A stretch of DNA of 64,000 nt, taken from the IMG/VR virus record IMGVR_UViG_3300042890_002891, positions 124,001 through 188,000 of that record, one strand, 5' to 3'. Shown piece after piece: positions 25,630-33,916 of the stretch. The position numbers and the translations under genes were made by a program. The notes below the pieces were generated by a model. That model was not told the origin of the DNA, made no database searches, and saw nothing but the letters and a program-made list of their open reading frames with translations. The DNA comes from a virus. Numbering within the stretch: the stretch's first letter is position 1; the number at the start of each line of letters is the position of its first letter.

Positions 25630-26130
25630 TTATTTTCTCACTTCCTTGGTCACATCCGGCCACCATTCTGGATCGGGATTTAGCTTGTTCTTGTACAGTT
25701 GTTTGATGCGTGTTTCGTATTCCGCTTTGCTGCCTTGTATTCGACCAGAAACCACATCCAGCACATAGTTCAGTGTGACTGCGTTGGCACTGAGTGTGGC
25801 ACATCTGGCACTTACTTCGTTCTTCAGTAGGTCCAACAAGATGCTTTCGGATGATTCTGCCAGCACTCTCACAAACTTCTTGGGCACATGCAGATCTATA
25901 GTGCTGTAGACAAAATCATAGTGTGGTTCTGGGCAGCAGTGAAGCACATACTCGTCCAGCACTTCAATGCGTTTGAAGCCATCTTTGTCGTACCATACAG
26001 CACGATTTTCTGTGAGTTCGTCAGGCTGACCCAGTTTCTTGGTCAGGCTTTTGACAAATGCCACAGGTTCGCTATTGCGCCACTGTGCAAGTGAATTTTT
26101 GGATTCTGTTAGTATTTCATGTACACGCAT
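25630..26130 (-). CDS. Protein with capsid-targeting-like N-terminus, unknown function
   Basis: 166 aa. It starts MRVHEILTESKN, matching the shared leader with an LTE site. The rest is an alpha/beta protein (EVLDEYVLHCCPEPHYDFVY, SESILLDLLKNEVSARCAT) without a known motif. ATAAATA lies 6 bases before the ATG and no SD is seen, so a leaderless late mRNA is possible. Probably head cargo by analogy with the other leader-bearing genes. Confidence 0.55.
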   Translation of the reverse strand: MRVHEILTESKNSLAQWRNSEPVAFVKSLTKKLGQPDELTENRAVWYDKDGFKRIEVLDEYVLHCCPEPHYDFVYSTIDLHVPKKFVRVLAESSESILLDLLKNEVSARCATLSANAVTLNYVLDVVSGRIQGSKAEYETRIKQLYKNKLNPDPEWWPDVTKEVRK

Positions 26131-26135
26131 AGCTG

Positions 26136-26780
26136 TTATTTATTCTCTACCCAAAAGCCCAGTCTATCTCCGCCAATGCTGGGATACCAGATCGAGCCTG
26201 GTGGCTGCGGTCCGGGATCGTCTTTCCATACCGGATATATCACATCACCTGTGTGATTGGCAAAATCGTCATTCCATCTCAGATGTACTTCTATTATCTT
26301 GCCATCCACATATTCCACGTTGACCCAGGGCATCAGTTGCCACAGATCTTCTAGCACCTGTGGAAATTTGTGCTGATCTGAAATTCGCTCCCAGCGACAG
26401 AATCTATCTAGTCTATCGCTGCTGCGAAATCCTTCCACCGCTAATTGCTGTATGCCATGATGAAAATCCACACTGGTGTGACGACCATCAAACCATTCGG
26501 TCCAGAAATATCCATCTGGTACTGAATCAGTGTCCGCGGGTGTGAGCCATTGCTTTGTGGCGCCACGACTCATCATGCGTATGTTGGTTATGGGTCGCAC
26601 AATGTACCAGCCTGGCCTGGGAACCGGAATGCCGGCTGGGCCAGCTGAGTATCCGTTTTTACGTGCCAGTATCAATTTGTCATAGATCCAGAGATAATCT
26701 ACAGGACAAGTTGCCCATACATCTTTGTCATCTATATAGACCATTGCACCAGCAGCAGTGGGTGGTTGGCCAATGTTCAT
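26136..26780 (-). CDS. Conserved phage hypothetical protein
   Basis: 214 aa, aromatic-rich (22 or so Trp/Tyr). Motifs include PGWYIVRPITNIRMMSRGA and YPVWKDDPGPQPPG, which I associate with an uncharacterised family in T4-like marine phages, possibly an ATP-grasp-like fold (GWYIVRP), but this is weak. It lies between a cargo-type gene and the endolysin. Confidence 0.5.
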   Translation of the reverse strand: MNIGQPPTAAGAMVYIDDKDVWATCPVDYLWIYDKLILARKNGYSAGPAGIPVPRPGWYIVRPITNIRMMSRGATKQWLTPADTDSVPDGYFWTEWFDGRHTSVDFHHGIQQLAVEGFRSSDRLDRFCRWERISDQHKFPQVLEDLWQLMPWVNVEYVDGKIIEVHLRWNDDFANHTGDVIYPVWKDDPGPQPPGSIWYPSIGGDRLGFWVENK

Positions 26781-26787
26781 TGCTGTG

Positions 26788-27405
26788 TTATACTCCCATC
26801 ACGTGCAGAGCATGTTCATAGTGACTGATACGATCTTCCAGGCCAATGTAGCCACCATTGATGGCTCGGGTCAGTCCCTTGATATCGCCGGCATCGGCAT
26901 AGCGATTCAGATTGTTGGTTTCCCAAAACCAACAGGCGCTTTGTGCAGCACCTTCAAATGTGGCCAGATATTCTGCTGCTTCTTCCACAGGGATATCCAT
27001 GCTGCCTGCAAAGAATGTGTAGTTGTCTCGGCCGGTGAGCTGAATAAGTCCACGTCCGCAGTAGCGCCAGCCATCTCCAGACGCTTCGTCACCGTTGCCC
27101 ATTCTGTTGGCATACACTCGATTGGCAATGCGCTCAGGCTTGTTGGCATACTGTGCTGCAATGTCTGCTGTGGGGAAATACTTGGCAAAGGTTTTCATTA
27201 AACTAGCGGCCTTGTAGTTGAGATTTTCCTTGATAAAAACAAAGTTACCTGACTCATGGGCGCACTGTGCCACAAATGCTGCCACACGTTGTGGAGTGTT
27301 GATTTCGTAGTCATCCAGCAACTGTTCCAGGGCTGCATACCAGTGGTCAATGTGGGGATTCTTGACCATTTGTTTTAGTTGTTCTTTGGTTAGTATTGTG
27401 CTCAT
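26788..27405 (-). CDS. GH19 chitinase-type endolysin
   Basis: 205 aa, a lysozyme-like glycoside hydrolase 19. The probable catalytic Glu lies in VAQCAHESGNFVF, and the family signature YCGRGLIQLTGRDNY follows near residue 115. It lacks a signal peptide and so depends on a holin. It would cut peptidoglycan between N-acetyl sugars at lysis. It is followed by a TM protein (27402) and a lipoprotein (27596) with overlapping starts, the arrangement of a lysis cassette. Confidence 0.85.
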   Translation of the reverse strand: MSTILTKEQLKQMVKNPHIDHWYAALEQLLDDYEINTPQRVAAFVAQCAHESGNFVFIKENLNYKAASLMKTFAKYFPTADIAAQYANKPERIANRVYANRMGNGDEASGDGWRYCGRGLIQLTGRDNYTFFAGSMDIPVEEAAEYLATFEGAAQSACWFWETNNLNRYADAGDIKGLTRAINGGYIGLEDRISHYEHALHVMGV

Positions 27406-27599
27406 TTTGTTTTCTTTCTTATCAAGTCAAATGCTCGCCACACTGCCCAAGCGGCCAGCACAGCAAATATCACAGTCACAGCAATGTCTGTTGTGGTCCA
27501 TTCCGCTGGTGGCAGCTCTTGTGCTGTGTATTGTTTGAGTTCTACCGCGTTAGCAGCAGGATGCTGAGCATTGTATTGCTCTTGTGCATGATTGTTCAT
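27402..27599 (-). CDS. Single-pass membrane protein, possible spanin or holin partner
   Basis: 65 aa: a 37-residue polar N-terminus, one hydrophobic helix (DIAVTVIFAVLAAWAVWRAF) and a basic end (DLIRKKTK). It overlaps the endolysin start and the lipoprotein gene. The C-terminal anchor and position in the cassette suggest a role in lysis, but topology alone cannot settle between holin and inner spanin. Confidence 0.55.
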   Translation of the reverse strand: MNNHAQEQYNAQHPAANAVELKQYTAQELPPAEWTTTDIAVTVIFAVLAAWAVWRAFDLIRKKTK

Positions 27600-27865
27600 T
27601 TGCCCACGCCTTCAAAGATGCGGCGTTGTATTTCATACCATTCAATCCAGGCATCTGTTTTCACAGCACACTCATAGTAGGTGCTGTAGTTGATGGTGAT
27701 GGTTCTGCTGACGTCACTGAGTAGGGCATCGTCTTTTAGTTTCTGCAGGTTGGGACAGGTAACCATGGCCTGCTTTCCCGGTGCTTCGGGGAATGTCATT
27801 GACACAGGTACCAAGGTGCTGCATGCTGATAATAAGAGTGCTAGTGCTAATACAAAGATTTTCAT
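27596..27865 (-). CDS. Small lipoprotein, candidate outer spanin
   Basis: 89 aa from the ATG at 27865. The start is set by an ATGA overlap with the 769-aa gene. The signal is MKIFVLALALLLSAC with a lipobox LSAC, so the mature protein begins with lipidated Cys and stays at the outer membrane. The mature part has PEAPGKQAMVTCPNLQKLK, a Cys that could pair with a partner. Beside the endolysin this fits an Rz1-type outer spanin (inference). Confidence 0.65.
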   Translation of the reverse strand: MKIFVLALALLLSACSTLVPVSMTFPEAPGKQAMVTCPNLQKLKDDALLSDVSRTITINYSTYYECAVKTDAWIEWYEIQRRIFEGVGK

Positions 27866-30171
27866 TTTTTCTTGGCCCTTCCTGATTTCATATTTGCTAA
27901 CCAATGGGCTAGTTGTCCTTTGCGTCCACCCTGCTTGGCAGTTTTGCGTAGACTGCTTACACTGGCTTTGGTGTTGATACCGTGACGTTTGGCATCGCCT
28001 TTGTCTTGAGGATTGCGACCGTCGGCAAAGTTTTCATCGACTTCTTTATCCATTCGTTGAGCTTGTTTAAATGCGGTATCATACCTTTTGCTATCTTGTG
28101 TTGCTGGATTGCGTATAGCATCATCACCGCCAATACGGCCTTTTTGTATATTAGTAGCCAAGGTGTTGGCCAAGGTGTTAGTTCCAACAAATTTACTGCG
28201 TAGTTTTGCCTGTTTCATGCCTTGGATAGCTTGTTTTGTTTCTGGTCCAGTGTAGGCATTTACTTGGAATACAGGAGTTTGTTTATTGGCTCTAGGAATA
28301 TCTTGCACTCCGGTTTCGCAACGAACTGCAAGAGGCTCGCTTGGTATGTCTAGGCGTTTAAAATAAAAACTACTATTAGTCTTGATATCTTGTATCCAAA
28401 AAGCTCCACCCTTTGGCACCTTATCTTCTAAATCAGGAATCATATCTACCATGGTTACAAGATTACTCATCATTCTGGGACCTATGTTTCTAGTCATAGC
28501 ACGGATTACACTGTGATTATCAAGATATACTATCCAGTCACCTACACGATGTTTAATAATTTCGGTATGCTGATGATTCGAGCCTTCCGCCACAGCTTGC
28601 TGACCTCCGGTCCATGTTGCCATGAGCAAATTGTCTGAATCGTAACCGTATAACTTGCTCAATTTATTTTTAACAGCAGGGGTGAGTTGGCCATTTCCAG
28701 GCACAACATCAAATGCCCAATAGGTACGGTTGTTGTTTTTGGCCACAAACTGTCCACCCAACTGCATCAATTGATCTATAGTGTTGTCAACTTGTCTGGA
28801 CTTGTCAAGCTGGAAGTCGGCTAGATCCAACAGTCCTTTGATCTCAACCCCAGGAATAGAGGCCAGGCTCAGCCAGTTTCTACGACCGCCGGGAGTTTGA
28901 CTATCGCCAGAAATCAAGGTCTTTTTCATTATGGTCAACACAATGCCATACAAGGCTCGGGCCAGGCCGCGTCCGCGATAGTTTTCGTCAACAGTGATAG
29001 AACCAACTTGAACACTGTCAGGAATCACACCTTTTCCCAAGTACAAACCTGCCACAATAGACGGTTTTGTTGTTCCGGGAATTCCAGGATCAAGAATATG
29101 CACATAAGAATCGTATGTGATTGAATACATCAAGCCACTGCCGCCCGGCAGGGCACGAAGGTGTTTTTTTCCTGGAGTACTGAAACGGTCTAGTGTATCT
29201 TTACCGCCACGAAAATGAGATTGCTTCATGTTCTCAATTTCTGTCAAGGAGCCTTCTGTCACATCCTGCTGCTGGTAATAGAAACTGTGAACATCGGTTT
29301 CTGGATCGTATTTTACCACAAGGTCGTCCAACACAAACTCATCACCATATTCTTCCACAGCTTGAGCAAAGCCAGTGGCATCGCCAAAAACATGCTCTAT
29401 AACGTCATCATCTGTGCAGTTGCCAATATAGCTTAGATTGTTCTGGCCTTCTGCTAGGCCCCGCTGACCCTCGTGTTCTCCACGCATGGCACGGTCAACA
29501 TAGTCGTCTGACACTGCTTGTTCTAGGTCCACTTTGACACCCAGTTGTTTTGCCAGTGATAATATTTTGTCACGACTCATGGAGTCTTGATATATTGCAC
29601 TTAGACTTGCTTGGCCTTCACTGTAATCACCCCATTCTTGCCATAATGGAACAACTCCGTCAATTTGTTTTAGTCCGCGATACATCTTTTTCTGCAATGC
29701 AGGATCAGTGGCATCTGGGAATTGTGGATTAACACATACAAATTCTATTTCTTTGTATCCAGCCGGTGCTTCTGAAACATCTTGCTTGCCTGCCTGTGTG
29801 GCTATCTGCATGGCATTGGCCAAGTCTTGTTTAGTGAACCGTTTCAATTCACCACGCAGCATCGCCTGCTTGATCTCTTCGGGCCCAAAGTTCACATACT
29901 GTGTGTCAACACCACCTGTTGTGTCTGGTCCCACCAACTGTTGTTCATTGTCGAATCTACCACGGCAGTCATATGCCGTGCCATCTGGCGCCACTGTGTA
30001 CACATGATCCACACGATACTCAGTGTCATCAGCAGCATCATCGTCATAGCCTACATGGGCACGTATTTGCCAATCAGGGTGCAACTGCTTCAATGCCATG
30101 GCCATCACATGACAGTGTCCTGCCATAAAATCGTGACCCTTGACTTCTGAAACAAATTCACTTGCTCTCAT
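27862..30171 (-). CDS. Modular protein with capsid-targeting-like N-terminus: peptidase-like, GNAT, basic tail
   Basis: 769 aa. It starts MRASEFVSEVKGHDF. Residues 10-125 look like a papain-like fold (AGHCHVMAMAL, later VDHVYTVAPDGTAYDCRG), giving possible Cys-His-Asp residues. Separators KQDVSEA near 128, QRGLAEG near 235, QQDVTEG near 300 and QQAVAEG near 523 divide it. The 306-523 module is a GNAT acetyltransferase (VGSITVDENYRGRGLARALY). The last 60 residues are strongly basic (NPQDKGDAKRHGINTKASV, LAHWLANMKSGRAKKK), a tail I recognise in marine phages and probably DNA-binding. Candidate packaged, processed polyprotein. Confidence 0.75.
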   Translation of the reverse strand: MRASEFVSEVKGHDFMAGHCHVMAMALKQLHPDWQIRAHVGYDDDAADDTEYRVDHVYTVAPDGTAYDCRGRFDNEQQLVGPDTTGGVDTQYVNFGPEEIKQAMLRGELKRFTKQDLANAMQIATQAGKQDVSEAPAGYKEIEFVCVNPQFPDATDPALQKKMYRGLKQIDGVVPLWQEWGDYSEGQASLSAIYQDSMSRDKILSLAKQLGVKVDLEQAVSDDYVDRAMRGEHEGQRGLAEGQNNLSYIGNCTDDDVIEHVFGDATGFAQAVEEYGDEFVLDDLVVKYDPETDVHSFYYQQQDVTEGSLTEIENMKQSHFRGGKDTLDRFSTPGKKHLRALPGGSGLMYSITYDSYVHILDPGIPGTTKPSIVAGLYLGKGVIPDSVQVGSITVDENYRGRGLARALYGIVLTIMKKTLISGDSQTPGGRRNWLSLASIPGVEIKGLLDLADFQLDKSRQVDNTIDQLMQLGGQFVAKNNNRTYWAFDVVPGNGQLTPAVKNKLSKLYGYDSDNLLMATWTGGQQAVAEGSNHQHTEIIKHRVGDWIVYLDNHSVIRAMTRNIGPRMMSNLVTMVDMIPDLEDKVPKGGAFWIQDIKTNSSFYFKRLDIPSEPLAVRCETGVQDIPRANKQTPVFQVNAYTGPETKQAIQGMKQAKLRSKFVGTNTLANTLATNIQKGRIGGDDAIRNPATQDSKRYDTAFKQAQRMDKEVDENFADGRNPQDKGDAKRHGINTKASVSSLRKTAKQGGRKGQLAHWLANMKSGRAKKK
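28582..29788 (-). repeat. Four copies of the 21-bp in-frame repeat in the 769-aa gene
   Basis: Copies at 28582-28602 (GCCTTCCGCCACAGCTTGCT, close to consensus), 29251-29271, 29446-29466 and 29768-29788. The last two are more diverged. They fall between the recognised modules. Confidence 0.8.
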
Positions 30172-32148
30172 TTAGCAGTTCCATTTACGCAGGGCCAGAG
30201 CCTTGCGGGTAGGTTTACCATTGGGCTTTTTCATTGGGCCTTTTACGCCGCCCATTCTGGCACAGAATGATTTGCGGCGTTTGGCTGCTTTGGAGCCAGG
30301 CTTGAGTTTTGACGGCTTGGTTGTGACTGCTGTTTGCAGTTTTGATCCGGGATTCTCTCTGCGATAACTGGCCACACCCTTGGCGTTGAGCCCGCCCCGG
30401 GCGCTCTTGCCTTCTTTTCTGCGCCAGGCTGCTGTTTCGTACAGTTCGTGATCATCCACTGACTCAAAGTCTTCCCAGATCACATCTGAATCCACACCAT
30501 GTGATTCGGCCAGTTGTTCTACCATGTCTTCGATCATGTCAAACTGCTGATCTGTTGTGAGTTCTTCTGTGACAGGCACACAGTTGGGCACCTGGCGGCC
30601 ACTTTTGTTTTTCATGCCCTGTTGCTGATAGCCGTCCCAGCATTTTTCATCCAGTTGCTGTTCTGCCATGCCTGGCTTTTGTTTATAAATTGTAACTTGT
30701 GTTGAACTGTTGAACTGGCCGCCATTTTGTTCAATAAAGTCAAGTAGTTGATCATATGCGGCTTGAGCAGTTTGACCACCTTCAAAACGCCGAGATACAA
30801 TCTCAATACCTATTCCATTTCCTTCTATAGAATTATCTCTTTCTACCTGATATGCTCTGCCAATTTTGTTTTGGATCATGCTAACAACAGATTGATCTGG
30901 ACACAACACTTCAATTGCAAATGCTACTGGATATTTGCCACCAAGCAGTTGCGTTGCTTTGTAAGGCGAAGTTTTTACCGTGTTGAATTCTTCCGAGCCT
31001 TCTGCCACACCTTGCTTTTTATTGTCTTGCTGTTTATCGCCTTGACGCCACCAATATGCGTTGTATTCTTTGCTGTCGTAGCCAGGTACTTTGGCATCAC
31101 TACCGTGTTTGGCACGCCACTCACGCTTGAATGCGTTGTATTGTGTCATACCTTTGTCTTCCGCTACACCTTGCTGACTATTGATGCTTACATAGGCGAC
31201 TGGAATAGTTTTCATCTCAGCTAACCAAAACGCCACCATTCTATGACGGCCTTCCATAACAAACAAATGTGGATCACCTGCTTCTACATAGATGGGCAAT
31301 GGCTTTGCTCCACGCTTTAACAACTTCAAAATACGATTAGTGCGGTCTTCATCTTCGGGAAATTCATCATATGTCCCATACATTTCACGAATCTGTTTGA
31401 TGAACTTTTCAATAGATTCTTGCTTGACTTCAACTGACAATTTATCAGGAGTAGTATTCATCCAATCAGCAACATCGTCTAAATCTTGCTGATTGTGTTT
31501 TGAGCCTTCCGCCATGCCTTGCTTCTTGATAGGAGTTAGTGTAAAATCTTTATTGACTAAAAATTGCTTTCTTTGTCTGGGACCGATCTTTTGTCCATCG
31601 GTATAGTGGAATAATACTTCAACATAAACTTTGCCGTCGTGCTTATAGTATTGAATGTCAGTATAGGCACCTGCCACTTTTTCAGGATCTAAATATTGGT
31701 TTAACGCAGTCCCTATTCGACTTCTGATTTGTAGTCGAGGAGTGAACTTAGCATCTTCTTCTTCACCTTCCGCCACGCTTTGCTTTTTAGTCTCTGGTGG
31801 TTTGGCCACACCGTCTTTGCCTCGGACCAACCCAAGTACGGCAGACATATCTCTAGCACCTTTGAGAGCACCCTGGGCTAGTTTCTTTTCTTTTGATCCC
31901 ATCTTGGGTGCAGAGTCTTTGGAGCCTTCCGCCATGCTTTCTGACTTGTTGCCATAGTTGCTGGCACCTTTTTTGCGACACTGTACCAAACGACCAGACG
32001 CATAGGCACTGGGCCATACTTTTGCTGAAGCCTTGACCTTGTAGTAGCAGGCATCTTTCTTTTCTATTAGATCTGAATATTCCATCAAGGGTCCACCACA
32101 GTGCGGACATTTTTGTTGTGATTCTGTAATGATATCATTTATGTTCAT
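30172..32148 (-). CDS. Modular protein with targeting-like N-terminus, ParB-like module and basic C-terminal domain
   Basis: 658 aa. The start MNINDIITESQQK has an (I)TE site. Next come a zinc-ribbon-like CPHCGG and KVWPSAYASGRLVQCRK, a DUF5872-like element. Separators SESMAEG (68), KQSVAEG (121), KQGMAEG (208), QQGVAED (324), KQGVAEG (377) and KPGMAEQ (490) cut it. The 209-320 module contains LFVMEGRHRMVAFWLAE, a ParB/Srx-like pocket. The last 85 residues are basic (KEGKSARGGLNAKGVASYRR, KSFCARMGG), matching a DUF6321-type domain common in marine phages. Likely packaged and cut into modules; the tail may bind DNA. Confidence 0.75.
   Translation of the reverse strand: MNINDIITESQQKCPHCGGPLMEYSDLIEKKDACYYKVKASAKVWPSAYASGRLVQCRKKGASNYGNKSESMAEGSKDSAPKMGSKEKKLAQGALKGARDMSAVLGLVRGKDGVAKPPETKKQSVAEGEEEDAKFTPRLQIRSRIGTALNQYLDPEKVAGAYTDIQYYKHDGKVYVEVLFHYTDGQKIGPRQRKQFLVNKDFTLTPIKKQGMAEGSKHNQQDLDDVADWMNTTPDKLSVEVKQESIEKFIKQIREMYGTYDEFPEDEDRTNRILKLLKRGAKPLPIYVEAGDPHLFVMEGRHRMVAFWLAEMKTIPVAYVSINSQQGVAEDKGMTQYNAFKREWRAKHGSDAKVPGYDSKEYNAYWWRQGDKQQDNKKQGVAEGSEEFNTVKTSPYKATQLLGGKYPVAFAIEVLCPDQSVVSMIQNKIGRAYQVERDNSIEGNGIGIEIVSRRFEGGQTAQAAYDQLLDFIEQNGGQFNSSTQVTIYKQKPGMAEQQLDEKCWDGYQQQGMKNKSGRQVPNCVPVTEELTTDQQFDMIEDMVEQLAESHGVDSDVIWEDFESVDDHELYETAAWRRKEGKSARGGLNAKGVASYRRENPGSKLQTAVTTKPSKLKPGSKAAKRRKSFCARMGGVKGPMKKPNGKPTRKALALRKWNC
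30660..31944 (-). repeat. Six copies of the 21-bp in-frame repeat in the 658-aa gene
   Basis: Copies at 30660-30679 (diverged), 30997-31017, 31156-31176, 31504-31524, 31765-31785 and 31924-31944. On the plus strand the shared core is (G/A)CCTTC(C/T)GCCA(C/T)(A/G)C(C/T)TTGCT. Four are nearly identical to copies in genes 12-28 kb away. Confidence 0.85.
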
Positions 32149-32588
32149 TTTTTCTTTCCTTTTGTGCTGACATTTATTGCTGCTCCTGAACGATTGGCGT
32201 CAGGATCTTGTCGTCGTTTTCTGGCCGCTGCTGATGCACGACCTTTCTTGCCCAGTGCATTGGCCTTGGCTCGTGGCAAACACTTGGGCTTGCCTTCTGA
32301 TTTGGAACCTCGAGCACAGTCACCGCGTATTTTGCCGTCTGGTCCAAAGCGTACCCATTTGTCCTTGAACCAGTCTCGAAGATTTTCATTCACGTCTGAG
32401 TCAGCATGTGCCTCACACATGCCACAGTCTTCGCACACCATTTCCATCACAGTGTCATCAACAGATTCGTTGTGTTTGCGTTTGCCTGCACAATGGGCCT
32501 TTTGTGAGAAGCCTTTTGGGTGAGCACAATTGATGCTCTTTTTGTATTTTGGGCTCCACTTTTCAGTGACAAATTCTGTGGCTCTCAT
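32145..32588 (-). CDS. DUF5872-type basic protein with capsid-targeting-like N-terminus
   Basis: 147 aa. It starts MRATEFVTEKWS. There are eight Cys, some paired (ESVDDTVMEMVCEDCGMCE). The C-terminal half carries WFKDKWVRFGPDGKIRGDCA and KPKCLPRAKANALGKKGRAS, a signature I know from DUF5872-like domains. The end is very basic. It overlaps the start of the 658-aa gene, with which it shares the zinc/DUF5872 style. Probably a packaged DNA-binding protein (inference). Confidence 0.65.
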   Translation of the reverse strand: MRATEFVTEKWSPKYKKSINCAHPKGFSQKAHCAGKRKHNESVDDTVMEMVCEDCGMCEAHADSDVNENLRDWFKDKWVRFGPDGKIRGDCARGSKSEGKPKCLPRAKANALGKKGRASAAARKRRQDPDANRSGAAINVSTKGKKK

Positions 32589-33025
32589 TTGACTGGCTCC
32601 GCTGCACGATTGTGTGCCTGAACAAATGGTGCAGGTATCACACAGGTGTTGTCGTATTTGACAACTTCGCGATCCACAAACTGCACAATGTCTTGACCAC
32701 GACGTGTGATATATTCAGTTTTCTTTATGACTCTGGTTTCTATTTTGACATTGGCGTCCTTGGAGGCAGCTTGGGCCACCACAATCTGTGCTTCAAGTTT
32801 GGCCACTCGCTCACGCCAGGTCTGTTCCACAGCAAGTCCACCACGGAAATACACACCCAGAACCAGCAGTGCGATACCCAGGACTTGTGCAGGTATTCGA
32901 TACTGATTGACCAAGGGCAGTGTTTTGATGAAAAAGGCCACAACGGTCAACACAATGCCCGCTATCAGCAGGCCATTGCAGAACCACAAGATTACGCTGT
33001 CCGGGAGATATTGCAAGATAAACAT
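32585..33025 (-). CDS. Two-helix membrane protein, possible Rz-like inner spanin
   Basis: 146 aa. Two transmembrane helices (FCNGLLIAGIVLTVVAFFI and AQVLGIALLVLGVYF) are followed by a helical periplasmic part (RERVAKLEAQIVVAQAAS) and a conserved end CVIPAPFVQAHNRAAE. That ending resembles Rz-like lysis proteins (C-x-(V/I)-P-x-x-F/V-x-x-H-N/D-x-A-A). ATAAATA sits 6 bases before the ATG and no SD is seen. It overlaps the 147-aa gene by ATGA. Confidence 0.6.
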   Translation of the reverse strand: MFILQYLPDSVILWFCNGLLIAGIVLTVVAFFIKTLPLVNQYRIPAQVLGIALLVLGVYFRGGLAVEQTWRERVAKLEAQIVVAQAASKDANVKIETRVIKKTEYITRRGQDIVQFVDREVVKYDNTCVIPAPFVQAHNRAAEPVK

Positions 33026-33061
33026 ATATGATATTTATCCGTCCGGAACCGTGTTGTGTGT

Positions 33062-33916
33062 TTAGGTCAGACCCATGCTTTTTCTAATGGCTGTGCCTGA
33101 TATGCTGGTGACGGATTCATCAAAGGTTTCTTCTGCATGTGTGTAGCCCACACCGCGACCCCAGCCAATATGCACAATGTTGGGCACAATTTGTATTTCA
33201 TACTGTCCCTGGTATAGCGGATCTAGATCTCGCTTGATGGCTGCTCGAACCTGATCAATTGCAAAAGGATTTGATCCTTGCCAGCCCTGTACATCGCGCA
33301 CTTGAATAACCACTTGCCCTGTGCGGGCTATGAGTCTTTCAAACAAGGCTCTATGCCCTGCATGCCAAGGTTGCCAGCGTCCCATCATCTGCACAGTTTC
33401 CCGCTTCCAGTCAAACACAGGTCTGCGACGATTTTCAAGAATATGGTTTCCAATAAATTCAGCCCATTTGTCTGCGTCTTGTTCTGTCACACGGAAATCA
33501 TATACTTCAGGTTCAACAAAGGCCCGGTTGGTATCTTCAAATCGGCCAGCGTCAATGGTGTCTACCCAAATTGTCCAGTCTGCTTTGAAGTTGTTGCGCA
33601 TCTCAACCAAGGGTGCCACAAAATCACAGATCACATAGTCACTGGTGCAGCTGAGTGCAAAATCAGCCATTCTTATGCTCTGGCGTATGCGTCCTTCACG
33701 GCTGAAGTCCCAGTCATTGAATCTTTTGCGAACATCGTCAGCATTGAACCAGTCCACTGTGCATGAATATGCAGACGGAGCCATTTCCTGATTGATCATT
33801 CTGCTGACAGGCATGTGTCGAATAGTGCTGTTGGTTTCCAGGAACTTTTTCAAGGCTGTGGCCAAGAATGTTTTACCTGCTCCGGGCAGGCCCATTATGA
33901 GAATTCGTTGTGGCAT
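33062..33916 (-). CDS. Bifunctional APS-kinase-like and nucleotidyltransferase fusion
   Basis: 284 aa. The N-terminal half has a P-loop GLPGAGKTF at 9-17, then NADDVRKRFNDWDFSREGR and ICDFVAP, like adenylylsulfate (CysC-type) kinases. The C-terminal half has GRWQPWHAGHRALFERL and SISGTAIRK, the HxGH and ISxTxIR motifs of the cytidylyltransferase superfamily. The N-P-F-A-I-D linker favours one polypeptide. Similar fusions occur in marine T4-like phages. The true substrates are not known; sulfate activation is one option. Confidence 0.75.
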   Translation of the reverse strand: MPQRILIMGLPGAGKTFLATALKKFLETNSTIRHMPVSRMINQEMAPSAYSCTVDWFNADDVRKRFNDWDFSREGRIRQSIRMADFALSCTSDYVICDFVAPLVEMRNNFKADWTIWVDTIDAGRFEDTNRAFVEPEVYDFRVTEQDADKWAEFIGNHILENRRRPVFDWKRETVQMMGRWQPWHAGHRALFERLIARTGQVVIQVRDVQGWQGSNPFAIDQVRAAIKRDLDPLYQGQYEIQIVPNIVHIGWGRGVGYTHAEETFDESVTSISGTAIRKSMGLT

